Origin: Paenibacillus macquariensis
GTDB lineage: Bacteria; Bacillota; Bacilli; Paenibacillales; Paenibacillaceae
Reading direction: 5' to 3'
NCBI RefSeq assembly: GCF_900156375.1
Contig: NZ_FTNK01000007.1
Location: 62,001-126,000 of the forward strand
Length of the DNA: 64,000 nucleotides
Under the pieces are notes generated by a model that saw only the letters and a list, made by a program, of their open reading frames with translations, ran no database searches and was not told where the DNA came from. The first letter of the stretch is position 1. Each line of letters starts with the position of its first letter. The position numbers and the translations under genes are program-made. Below are positions 57,194 to 64,000 of this stretch, piece by piece.

Positions 57194-59560
57194 TTAACCA
57201 TTATTCTTAATAACATTGGACACGTATTGCCTACTACAACCAACCATCTTAGCAATTTTATTATAGGACAAACTTGAATCCTGCTGTGTTAGTCTTATTA
57301 TCTTACTAGCCATACCTTCAGCCTCAATTTGAATACTCTTCTCAACAACTTCTGGATGATAAATAAATCCCTTAACATTCCCAGGGATACCGAATTTGTT
57401 CCTTATTGATTTGTTCACTCTCGTTCTACTTAATTCCTCATGATGCGTGATTACTGGCATGTTCAAAACTAATTTCTTACTTATAAAATTACGGTACCAT
57501 CTCAGCATGTTCACATCGTTATCATGAATTTCTAATAAATCTATTGCTTCAGATTTCTTATTCTTTATGTATTTAAATGTATTTCTAAATTCTTGTTTAA
57601 TATCAAAGTCTGGAATGACAATGTTATCAATAATCTCGTTATCATATGTATAGCTCTTTCTATGAATCAACTCTGCAACAACACGCTCAATTTCTGATGT
57701 TATAGATTGATTTAAACTACTAATCTCCTCTTCTACCCTATCAGGATATATACGATTAGCTTCTTCACTTCCACGCAATCTCAACACTTGCTCTCTATTG
57801 AATCCTGATATAGTCAAACCTTTTTTATAAAAGAATTTAGCCATCTCTTCAGCTAATATAAGTCGATCTGTATCTAAGCTTACCACCTCATAATACCTGC
57901 TCATGTTCGTGTAATGAATCGTCTTTCCATTTCGTTCTATGCCCTTCTGCTGATACTCTCTAGCTCTCTTTTGTAACTCATCAGGCAACTCAGAAACACC
58001 AACACAATTTAATAAGAACATAAATATCAAGATGACTGCCTTCGTATTAGCCATATCTATGTTACGTAGACTAGATTCATTAATGCTCAAGACATCCTCT
58101 ATGACCTTCCCCATTGGAGCGAATACAATTGGATTGTTCATCCCTTTCACCTTGGCAAGCTGTGGTAGCTTACGTCTAGCAACCTCATGAATCTGAATTA
58201 GTAATCCTAGTGTTCCTTTGGTGTCTAAAAACTTCGTTAGAAAGGGATAGAGTTCACGTAACTCTATGTCATATTTAAATCGTGAAAGGAATTCAGTGTT
58301 AAAATCTATTAGTCTCTCTTGGTCTTGCTGCCACTCCGTTTTAACTTCGGCTATATTATAAAGCTCTTTTAAGTAATCGAATGATTTATGTATTGGAAAT
58401 CTCGTAAGTCGCTCCATAATTTGAATAATATCGTAATGGACGCCACAATTTGAGCTATGGCATTTATAAAAGTATTTGTCTCCATGCGGATATATAGTCC
58501 CGCTACTTGAATTACTACTGTTATGAAATAGACAAAAGAATCTGTCTGACTCCATACCAAGCAAGTGTTTTAAATTCTGCTTTTTTAAATATTGCCTGAT
58601 ATCATCTCGATCTATGTAACATAACTCCGGTTGTTTATCTAAACCTAGCCTTTTCTTTAATTCGGGTAACCCTTTAAATCCTTGGCTTATCAATGGAATA
58701 TTGCCAATCATCATTAATGAATAATCTATACCTCTCCTAGAAGGTATCCCTCCAGCTTTTGACAGCTCCTTGGTGTTGTATAGAGGCTTCTTTCTATCAT
58801 TCACACACAACAACGACTCCTTGTTATTCTGTGCGACAATCCCCCTTAAAATAGACAATACACTTTCTGCGTCATAGGAGATTTTAGGATTCCACTCATT
58901 CAATTGAATAGTAAATGGATCATTCCGATCTTTTAAATGCTGTGTTAGTGGTACTCTAAGGAGTCTTGCTGGATTTTTAACTGCTAAATCCCCATTAAGA
59001 CAATAGATAAGTAATCCTTCTATTGCTTCAAACTGATGTTTCTGAGTCTCTTGCTTCAAAAAATAATAGACATGGAATCCATTCTTAGTCTCAACAATTC
59101 CACTTGGAATAAGAGCATTTGTTCTAAGATCATCAATTCGCCTCATAAAAATCTGTTTATATTGTACTTTTTCAGAATTATTGAGTGAATTAAACTTTTC
59201 CGTTACAAGATTTTTTAACTCAGCACCATTACCTTCAAAACCTTCATTAATAAATTCATACTCTATTTCATCTTTAATATCTAAATCAGCGAAAACAGAC
59301 CTGAAATCTGTTATCTCAGCGTCTTTATACCCTCCACCATTAGGTAGAAAGTAAATACCGTATCCTTTTTCATTCCACATTTCAAATTCTTTAACAGCTT
59401 CTCTACTGTAATACTTCATCTTGCTTTTATGAGGAAAGTTACTCACTTTTCCGCTATTATCTTTTAGTAGTCCCTGTTCATATATGTACTCAAAGTTAAC
59501 TTGCCCATTGTTACTAATTGTAGTAAAAAAATCCTTTGTTTTGATATCAATCAAAGACAA
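57194..59560 (-). CDS. Primase-polymerase-like replication protein with CHC2-type zinc finger
   Basis: A 788-residue protein (816 with the longer start). The N-terminal part is archaeo-eukaryotic-primase-like: the DxD pair in VFADLDIKD (D92, D94), the G-F-H-V-Y-Y segment (H163) and RLLRVPLTQHLKD. Around residues 335-380 FFCLFHNSSN…YFYKCHSSNCG resembles a DnaG/CHC2 zinc finger. The C-terminus is a helix-turn-helix (LSYNKIAKMVGCSRQYVSNV). I see no Walker A, so no helicase. The start is placed at TTG 59560, after AAGGGGG, because a hairpin lies in the upstream extension (59578-59613). It probably primes element replication. Confidence 0.75.
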   Translation of the reverse strand: MSLIDIKTKDFFTTISNNGQVNFEYIYEQGLLKDNSGKVSNFPHKSKMKYYSREAVKEFEMWNEKGYGIYFLPNGGGYKDAEITDFRSVFADLDIKDEIEYEFINEGFEGNGAELKNLVTEKFNSLNNSEKVQYKQIFMRRIDDLRTNALIPSGIVETKNGFHVYYFLKQETQKHQFEAIEGLLIYCLNGDLAVKNPARLLRVPLTQHLKDRNDPFTIQLNEWNPKISYDAESVLSILRGIVAQNNKESLLCVNDRKKPLYNTKELSKAGGIPSRRGIDYSLMMIGNIPLISQGFKGLPELKKRLGLDKQPELCYIDRDDIRQYLKKQNLKHLLGMESDRFFCLFHNSSNSSSGTIYPHGDKYFYKCHSSNCGVHYDIIQIMERLTRFPIHKSFDYLKELYNIAEVKTEWQQDQERLIDFNTEFLSRFKYDIELRELYPFLTKFLDTKGTLGLLIQIHEVARRKLPQLAKVKGMNNPIVFAPMGKVIEDVLSINESSLRNIDMANTKAVILIFMFLLNCVGVSELPDELQKRAREYQQKGIERNGKTIHYTNMSRYYEVVSLDTDRLILAEEMAKFFYKKGLTISGFNREQVLRLRGSEEANRIYPDRVEEEISSLNQSITSEIERVVAELIHRKSYTYDNEIIDNIVIPDFDIKQEFRNTFKYIKNKKSEAIDLLEIHDNDVNMLRWYRNFISKKLVLNMPVITHHEELSRTRVNKSIRNKFGIPGNVKGFIYHPEVVEKSIQIEAEGMASKIIRLTQQDSSLSYNKIAKMVGCSRQYVSNVIKNNG

Positions 59561-59577
59561 AATATCCCCCTTATATT

Positions 59578-59613
59578 GAGCAGGAGAACTATTTATTTCA
59601 CAGACTCCTGCTC
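59578..59613 (-). promoter_or_regulatory. Hairpin before the primase-like gene
   Basis: GAGCAGGAG / CTCCTGCTC, a 9-bp perfect stem with an 18-base loop, ends 7 bases before the AAGGGGG ribosome site. It could control translation of the replication protein. Confidence 0.5.
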
Positions 59614-59678
59614 TGTAAAATAAATGCAATAATATAAATTCCAATCTTAGTAAACCCGTGGTAGAATATGTATGTGAA

Positions 59679-59793
59679 TTTTAACAATTTTCAAGCTATT
59701 TTAGTTCAAACATCCACCTCTTAAAGTATACCTTCCGTTTTCTCCTCTCATCATATTTTTAATAATTTCCGAGCTATTTAAGTTTCAAAGATC
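59679..59793. repeat. Two degenerate ~36-bp direct repeats upstream of the primase-like gene
   Basis: Copies at 59679-59714 and 59757-59793 share TTTTAAyAATTT, nAGCTATTTwAGTT and CAAAnATC. They lie in the 431-base gap (59645-60075). A second small pair, TGATATACT at 59908 and 59921, is also there. Binding sites for the replication protein or a regulator are possible. Confidence 0.5.
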
Positions 59794-60036
59794 AGTGTGC
59801 CGTTGCGTTGCTTTATGTATCTTGCTACTTTCCTTCTTCCTACTTCAATAATATACCATGGGTAATTTTAGAAGTCAACACCTCCGTCAATACTATTCCA
59901 AGTTTTTTGATATACTCATCTGATATACTGCGTACTTGTCATATCTACTTCTTATTTGAGAACCCTATATAGATGAAGAGAAAAATTCAGCGGAATGAAT
60001 TCACCTTGAACACTACCTCATTGATAATTTGGGTAA

Positions 60037-60063
60037 AGAAAAAAGCCCACCGATTAAGGGCTT
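60037..60063 (-). terminator. Terminator of the lipoprotein gene
   Basis: AAGCCC / GGGCTT with a 9-base loop, followed on the minus strand by TTTTTTC, ending just after the stop at 60076. Confidence 0.85.
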
Positions 60064-60075
60064 AAGAAAGAGTCG

Positions 60076-61089
60076 TTAGTTTTGTATTGTTGTCACAATT
60101 CCATCGTCTAAGTAAACGTAATTTCCGTTCCCGTAAACCCATTGTTCACTTGTGCCATATCGCGTAGTTGTTCTATTAATATCCTTTGGAGTCCCCCATT
60201 TAGAATTTATCAATTCATCCTGAGTCATACCAATAAAGGGATTCGGTTTACTGGATTCTATATTTCTCCTTATCTCTGCATCAATATTATCTCGTTTAAT
60301 TTTAGCAAGAATGGTTTCCCTATTGGCATAATCTTCTATCCACTTGTCTTTACTCTGATGCGATAATTTGAATTCCATAATATGTTTTGCATATCTTCCA
60401 TTGTAGTCGAGAGGGATATCTAGTAAATAATTCATCATTCCTTCATCGTCTCCGCCTTGACCACTCATATGATAATGCGCAAAATTATATATTGCATCAA
60501 AATCTGTGTCTGAACTCGTATATGGCGAGGCTAAAGATGCTACTATGCTGAATTCTCCGTTGTCCATTGCTTTATCAATTTTTCCCCAAAGTAACTCTTT
60601 TTGTATTTTTTCCTGTGCAGTTACCTTCTTATAATACTCTGATAGTTCTAATTTGAATGTATCTTTAAAACCCAAAAACTGTTTGTTAAAAACTCCATTA
60701 TACTCTTCACGATTTAGTGTATCTAAATTCTTTGAAATGGTCTCATAGTTAACATGAGTTTCGCCTTGCTTTAATTTAATTACATCCTGCCTAATCTTAA
60801 TATATTTTCTAATAAAATCCATATCATCTATCATAGAAACATCTGTATTATAGATTAAGATTTCTGCATCATCCCAGTTTTCATCAGATATAAATTGATA
60901 TAGTTTTATCTGTTCTGGTGCGTCTGCTACTCTTGTCAGCTGTGTCTTAACTTCATTTGTATCCGTAGACTCGTTAGTATTGGAACCGCCTATGATATCT
61001 TTACTTTCTCCTCCACATCCAACTAAGCCAATAACGATCATAATTCCAGTAATGCCTATCACAACCCTCTTCTTTATCGTACACACCAT
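60076..61089 (-). CDS. Lipoprotein of unknown function with a C-terminal SmpA/BamE-like repeat motif
   Basis: A 337-residue protein. The signal sequence KKRVVIGITGIMIVIGLVGC ends in a lipobox (LVGC, Cys near residue 24), so it should be lipid-anchored outside the membrane. The middle is helical and charged. The C-terminal 50 residues (FIGMTQDELINSKWGTPKDI, then TTTRYGTSEQWVYGNGN) match a motif I associate with many phage-related small membrane proteins. The start is ATG at 61089, after CAGGGGG; an upstream ATG adds six residues. Confidence 0.75.
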   Translation of the reverse strand: MVCTIKKRVVIGITGIMIVIGLVGCGGESKDIIGGSNTNESTDTNEVKTQLTRVADAPEQIKLYQFISDENWDDAEILIYNTDVSMIDDMDFIRKYIKIRQDVIKLKQGETHVNYETISKNLDTLNREEYNGVFNKQFLGFKDTFKLELSEYYKKVTAQEKIQKELLWGKIDKAMDNGEFSIVASLASPYTSSDTDFDAIYNFAHYHMSGQGGDDEGMMNYLLDIPLDYNGRYAKHIMEFKLSHQSKDKWIEDYANRETILAKIKRDNIDAEIRRNIESSKPNPFIGMTQDELINSKWGTPKDINRTTTRYGTSEQWVYGNGNYVYLDDGIVTTIQN

Positions 61090-61158
61090 CAAATACCCCC
61101 TGAACATTTTACCTAAATTCTACCATCAGCCATCTAATAGGTATATAGAATTAGAAAA

Positions 61159-61350
61159 TTAGAAGGCTAGTGATCTAGAGGAACTATTCCACGCTGCATA
61201 ATGTTTGTGTAAATTAAATCCTCCAGAACCATTTTGGTATTCAAAGGTTACAAAGTTGTAATATCTAAATTGGAGAATCGAATCGTAGTAATATTTCAGG
61301 TTGAGTGTCGGAGTGGATGTGCTACGGGGGTAATCGCAAATGAAAGGCAA
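61159..61350 (-). CDS. Possible gene remnant or small ORF
   Basis: A 63-codon open frame ending …YAAWNSSSRSLAF, with a plausible protein-like composition, but no ribosome site or family match. The 61090-61403 gap is otherwise empty apart from the terminator at 61397-61416. It may be a degraded 3' end of an older gene. Confidence 0.25.
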   Translation of the reverse strand: MPFICDYPRSTSTPTLNLKYYYDSILQFRYYNFVTFEYQNGSGGFNLHKHYAAWNSSSRSLAF

Positions 61351-61396
61351 TATTAAGATGTAAATATCCCCCCCACCTGTCTGATTCCAAAATAAA

Positions 61397-61416
61397 AAGC
61401 CCTTTATACTGGGCTT
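61397..61416 (-). terminator. Terminator overlapping the end of the small recombinase gene
   Basis: AAGCCC / GGGCTT with an 8-base loop, followed on the minus strand by TTTTTATTTT. The stem includes the stop codon at 61404. Confidence 0.8.
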
Positions 61417-62027
61417 GTGGTTGCTTGTGCTTCATGTTCTTTCACTCTACGATAGAATGTATTAGGCTTCATATCAACACGTCTCATAGCTTCTACTGCT
61501 GTTATATTACCTTGCTTCCATTCCTTGTACACTTCCTCAAACTCTACACTTATAGCTTGTTTAGGTCGTCCAAACACTACACCACTGTTTAATGCTGTAG
61601 CTATTCCTTCTGCTTGTCTTCCGTTTATCTTCTCTCTCTCACGTTCAGCCATATATGATAATAGTTCAAGTACAATACTACTTATAACTTGTTCTAAGCC
61701 ATTTTGATACTTTCTAGTATCTAAGATATCCATATCCAGAATTACAATATGAGCGCCTATATCCTGTGTGATTGCTTTCCATTCATTCTTAATATCCATT
61801 GCATTACGTCCTAATCGATCAAGTTCTTTAATGAATAGGATATCACCTTTCCTAAGACTGTTCTTCATTAATTGATATCCAGTTCTATTCGTATCCTTTC
61901 CACTCATTTTATCTATGTACATGTCACGATCCAGTATTTCTAAGTCTTTCATTGCTTCAAGCTGTCTTGCTTCATTTTGATCTTTACTTGAAACACGGAT
62001 ATAACCAAAGTGTCTAATGTCGCTCAT
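61404..62027 (-). CDS. Small serine recombinase (resolvase/invertase family)
   Basis: A 207-residue enzyme of the Hin/Pin/TnpR family. The catalytic domain shows FGYIRVSSKDQNEARQL (nucleophile Ser13) and LFIKELDRLGRNAMDI, and the E-helix region AEREREKINGRQAEGIATAL is intact. The C-terminus carries a helix-turn-helix (ITAVEAMRRVDMKPNTFYRR). It is the second serine recombinase of the element. I chose ATG 62027, about 10 bases after AGGAAAG; GTG at 62036 is too close to that site. Confidence 0.9.
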   Translation of the reverse strand: MSDIRHFGYIRVSSKDQNEARQLEAMKDLEILDRDMYIDKMSGKDTNRTGYQLMKNSLRKGDILFIKELDRLGRNAMDIKNEWKAITQDIGAHIVILDMDILDTRKYQNGLEQVISSIVLELLSYMAEREREKINGRQAEGIATALNSGVVFGRPKQAISVEFEEVYKEWKQGNITAVEAMRRVDMKPNTFYRRVKEHEAQATTSPV

Positions 62028-62060
62028 CTCTATCACTCTTTCCTTATATGTCCTAAGAAT

Positions 62061-62090
62061 ATTATACTATATGCATGTCAAAATATACAA
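62061..62090 (-). promoter_or_regulatory. Likely promoter of the small recombinase gene
   Basis: On the minus strand TTGTAT, 18 bases, TATAAT (extended TAGTATAAT), ending about 33 bases before the ATG. A TTTTGACATG element lies in the spacer. Confidence 0.45.
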
Positions 62091-62198
62091 CAATTTATTG
62101 ACATAGTTCATAACTTATTTTATATGTTTTGACAAATACCATAACATATACTTAAACACTTATGACATATGATTCAAATAGTATACTTTCTGACATAG
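62074..62198. repeat. Cluster of TGACA elements upstream of the small recombinase
   Basis: One reversed (catgtcaaaa, 62074-62083) and four forward TGACA elements near 62098, 62130, 62163 and 62191, roughly three helical turns apart. They may be recombinase or repressor sites; the sequence is AT-rich so chance is possible. Confidence 0.35.
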
Positions 62199-62320
62199 TG
62201 AAAGACTGAACGAATCGTTCATGTATCCTTTTCATTAGAAACGTATGTAGTATGTGTTGTCTATTAGCTTTCAATCAGTACAGCCAGTGTTCACATAGAA
62301 TAAACATCCATCGTCCATTG

Positions 62321-62652
62321 TATCGTCATCAATTCGTAATCCTCGGCTAATGATCATAAACCCAATGTTCAAGCTGATTACTCATGTCATGTGTCTATGA
62401 ACAAAGTCCTATCGTAACTTGTATCGTAATTCCTCATAAAACCTAGTAAACATAAGGATATTTTTAACGTTACGCATTCAAAACACATACATCGTAATTG
62501 CTATCGTAATTAAAACAGTAAATCATCTAGAAAGGTAGTCATACCAAGGGTTTTAAGTATTTTTCAGCAAACTTTACATTTGTCTATTTTCCTTAAAAAC
62601 GTTGATATTACTGGGTTTTGCATATATACTCATATCGTATCGTAATCGTAAC
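62321..62652. repeat. Iteron-like cluster of (T/C)ATCGTAA(T/C)
   Basis: Copies or near-copies at 62321, 62332, 62410, 62422, 62490, 62502, 62633, 62638 and 62644, several in pairs 11-12 bases apart. The two best pairs (62410-62430 and 62490-62510) align over 21 bases. The 62028-62750 gap has no gene. The array could be a replication origin or regulator-binding array. Confidence 0.6.
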
Positions 62653-62750
62653 AGAAATCGAGGAATGCAACACATATTTATTCATTTTAATGCATATTAA
62701 TACATAACTCAAAGATATCTGATATGACTTTCTTGAATTAAAAATAGGGG

Positions 62751-63575
62751 GTGCTTACAATAGAAACTAAATTTATATATGTTTCATTGGGTATTACTGG
62801 GTTTGGATTTTTAATGCTATTTTCTAATGCTGTATTTGGTTTTATATTAATTCTCATCGGTCTGTTTGGATTCACTTGTAGCTGTGCTTATTCATTACTA
62901 TCCTTCAAAGGTACAATGGGAAAAATGAAGGTGTCTACTGAAAGAGCTTTTTCCACAGTCCCAGATTTCACTCCTACTAAGAAATATGTTTCTTCTTTTA
63001 ACGGAACTATCTTGGCAATTGACGAACATAGAAATAAAATAGTAGTCAGCGTAGCAAGCCATAACTACATATTTATTAATAAGAACATTAGAACTACTGA
63101 AGTTCTGATGTTTAACGGTCAGCTATCAAAGAGATCAAAGAGTGGTATGTTAGGTGGCGCAATTGTTGGAGAATTACTGGCTGGAAGTACAGGAGCCATT
63201 ATAGGTGGACTTTCTGCCAACAGAACTATCGAAACGACCACAAGAGGCATATTTCTAAAAATACTTATTGATGATATTAGAATGCCTACCTTTGAAATAC
63301 CCTTCTTCGTTAGTTCTAAGGAAGTATCTATTAAAGATTTCAAAGTTTCTAATGCAATCTCAGAAGCTAATAGATGGAACGATATTTTAATTAATTCATC
63401 CCAACAACCTACCGTTCCAACAGATTTAAAATTCGATGGTCTTAATGATGATACTGTTCAACGGAATCGGCACTATCTACAGGATGAGCTTAAAAAAATT
63501 GAGGAACTGTTAGAACTAAGAGAGATATCAAGTGATGAATATCAATCTATGAAGAATCGTCTAATTAGCAAATAA
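62751..63575 (+). CDS. Membrane protein with C-terminal SHOCT domain
   Basis: About 274 residues: two N-terminal hydrophobic segments (residues ~8-52), a beta-rich middle, a Gly-rich stretch (LGGAIVGELLAGSTGAIIGG) and a C-terminal SHOCT motif (LQDELKKIEELLELREISSD then EYQSMKNRLI). The nominal GTG at 62751 overlaps its own ribosome site (AGGGGG). The best spacing points to ATA at 62760 as the start codon, 8 bases after GGGGG; a TTG lies further in. Family function unknown; SHOCT domains are common in phage and element proteins. Confidence 0.7.
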   Translation: MLTIETKFIYVSLGITGFGFLMLFSNAVFGFILILIGLFGFTCSCAYSLLSFKGTMGKMKVSTERAFSTVPDFTPTKKYVSSFNGTILAIDEHRNKIVVSVASHNYIFINKNIRTTEVLMFNGQLSKRSKSGMLGGAIVGELLAGSTGAIIGGLSANRTIETTTRGIFLKILIDDIRMPTFEIPFFVSSKEVSIKDFKVSNAISEANRWNDILINSSQQPTVPTDLKFDGLNDDTVQRNRHYLQDELKKIEELLELREISSDEYQSMKNRLISK

Positions 63576-63690
63576 TATCTATTCTTATAAAATGACTAAG
63601 ACACATGAATTTTAAGCGTAGGAGTATTCACTTTTATTCAATCAAGTCATCTTCTCCTCCAATTGCTCTTTTTCACGTTAAATAAGTAAA

Positions 63691-63717
63691 AAGCAACCGA
63701 CTATATGCCAGTTGCTT
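63691..63717 (-). terminator. Terminator overlapping the 3' end of the zinc-finger-like gene
   Basis: AAGCAAC / GTTGCTT with a 13-base loop, followed on the minus strand by TTTTTACTTATTT. The stem overlaps the last codons and stop of the 63701 gene. Confidence 0.75.
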
Positions 63718-64000
63718 CTCTCTCAACATAATATTTATTCGTCATATACCACGCCTTGCCTTCAACTGTATCTACTATTCCAACCTTCCTATCCATAAAC
63801 ACCAAGCTGTTACATTCCTTGCACGATGACTTTGTTCTGTATTTAGATAAACCTTCTTCATATGATGCTCCACATTTACAATCTACCTGAATCAATAGTC
63901 TTTCTTCGCTCTGCTGCCTGTATGCCACAGCCAACTGATTACTTCCATCTTCAACTTTGCTGCTTTCTACTATTGGCTGCGTTGGAACTATGTACTCTCT
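63701..64000 (-). CDS. Zinc-ribbon-like protein, 5' end beyond window
   Basis: One hundred codons in frame from base 64000 to the stop at 63701; the frame is open at the window edge, so the gene continues. The visible part has VDCKCGASYEE followed by SSCKECNSLVF, a CxC…CxxC arrangement that suggests a small zinc ribbon. A TTG at 63934 could start a 77-residue form but has no ribosome site. Function unknown. Confidence 0.55.
   Translation of the reverse strand, partial: REYIVPTQPIVESSKVEDGSNQLAVAYRQQSEERLLIQVDCKCGASYEEGLSKYRTKSSCKECNSLVFMDRKVGIVDTVEGKAWYMTNKYYVEREATGI

Larger units (their letters stand above)
51046..64000. mobile_element. Skin-like sigK-intervening element (right end outside window)
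   Basis: At least 12.9 kb separates the two parts of sigK. The DNA is visibly richer in A/T than its neighbours and carries phage or mobile-element genes: large serine recombinase, small serine recombinase, primase-like replication protein, tail-fibre-like protein, lipoprotein and unknown proteins. No capsid, terminase or portal gene is seen in this part. Whether it excises in sporulation, as skin elements do, is inferred. Confidence 0.85.

Noticed and set aside
1-64000. CRISPR arrays, tRNA or rRNA genes and transposase-type insertion sequences
   Set aside because: I saw no regular repeat-spacer array, no tRNA cloverleaf and no transposase or terminal inverted repeat pair; this was by eye and a scan with dedicated tools could still find a tRNA.

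Overview
The window looks like a chromosomal stretch of a spore-forming Firmicute, most likely Paenibacillus or a close relative. Evidence is the sporulation genes (gpr, spoIIP, sigK), a CIRCE-controlled dnaK operon, a T-box in front of leuS, an AddAB pair, the com late-competence genes, strong Shine-Dalgarno sequences and a gene order close to the yqeG-to-yqeU block of Bacillus subtilis. Taxonomy is inferred from protein style and gene order; no 16S gene is present.

Region 1 (1-8800) holds the start of addA, complete addB, a flavodoxin-fold oxidoreductase, an RlmI-type rRNA methyltransferase, a Na/Pi-type transporter and a Nudix hydrolase. Region 2 (8900-20500) is the heat-shock and translation block, read on the minus strand: hemW, a GNAT acetyltransferase, CIRCE, hrcA, a group II-like (group III) chaperonin, grpE, dnaK, dnaJ, two small proteins, prmA, a site-2 protease and rsmE. 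Region 3 (20500-26900) holds lepA, a yqxA-like gene, spoIIP, gpr, rpsT and holA. Region 4 (26900-34000) holds an ECF sigma/anti-sigma pair and comEC-comEB-comEA, with comER divergent. Region 5 (34000-44300) has leuS with its T-box, a 52-residue membrane protein, an SDR enzyme and the block yqeG-yqeH-aroE-yhbY-nadD-yqeK-rsfS-cvfB-yqeM. Region 6 (44300-50400) has a MoxR/DUF58/transglutaminase operon, a 26-residue membrane peptide gene and an M42 peptidase.

Region 7 (50542-64000, running off the end) is the accessory part. The 3' part of sigK (50542-51045) is cut off from its 5' part by an AT-rich element. A large serine recombinase sits at the junction and its stop codon lies in sigK DNA, as expected for a skin-like sigK-intervening element. 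The insertion point, near the codon matching residue 68-70 of SigK, differs from the B. subtilis skin site as I recall it. Inside are a second, small serine recombinase, a primase-like replication protein with a CHC2-type zinc finger, a tail-fibre-like protein whose N-terminus looks like a proteasome/HslV-type Ntn-hydrolase, a lipoprotein, a SHOCT protein, several unknown proteins, an iteron-like repeat cluster and regulatory oddities. The other half of sigK and the far end of the element lie beyond base 64000.

The most notable points are the sigK interruption, the Ntn-hydrolase/HxH tail-fibre fusion, the archaeal-type chaperonin between hrcA and grpE, the repeat cluster near 62.3-62.65 kb and apparent non-AUG or start-stop translation signals in the element.
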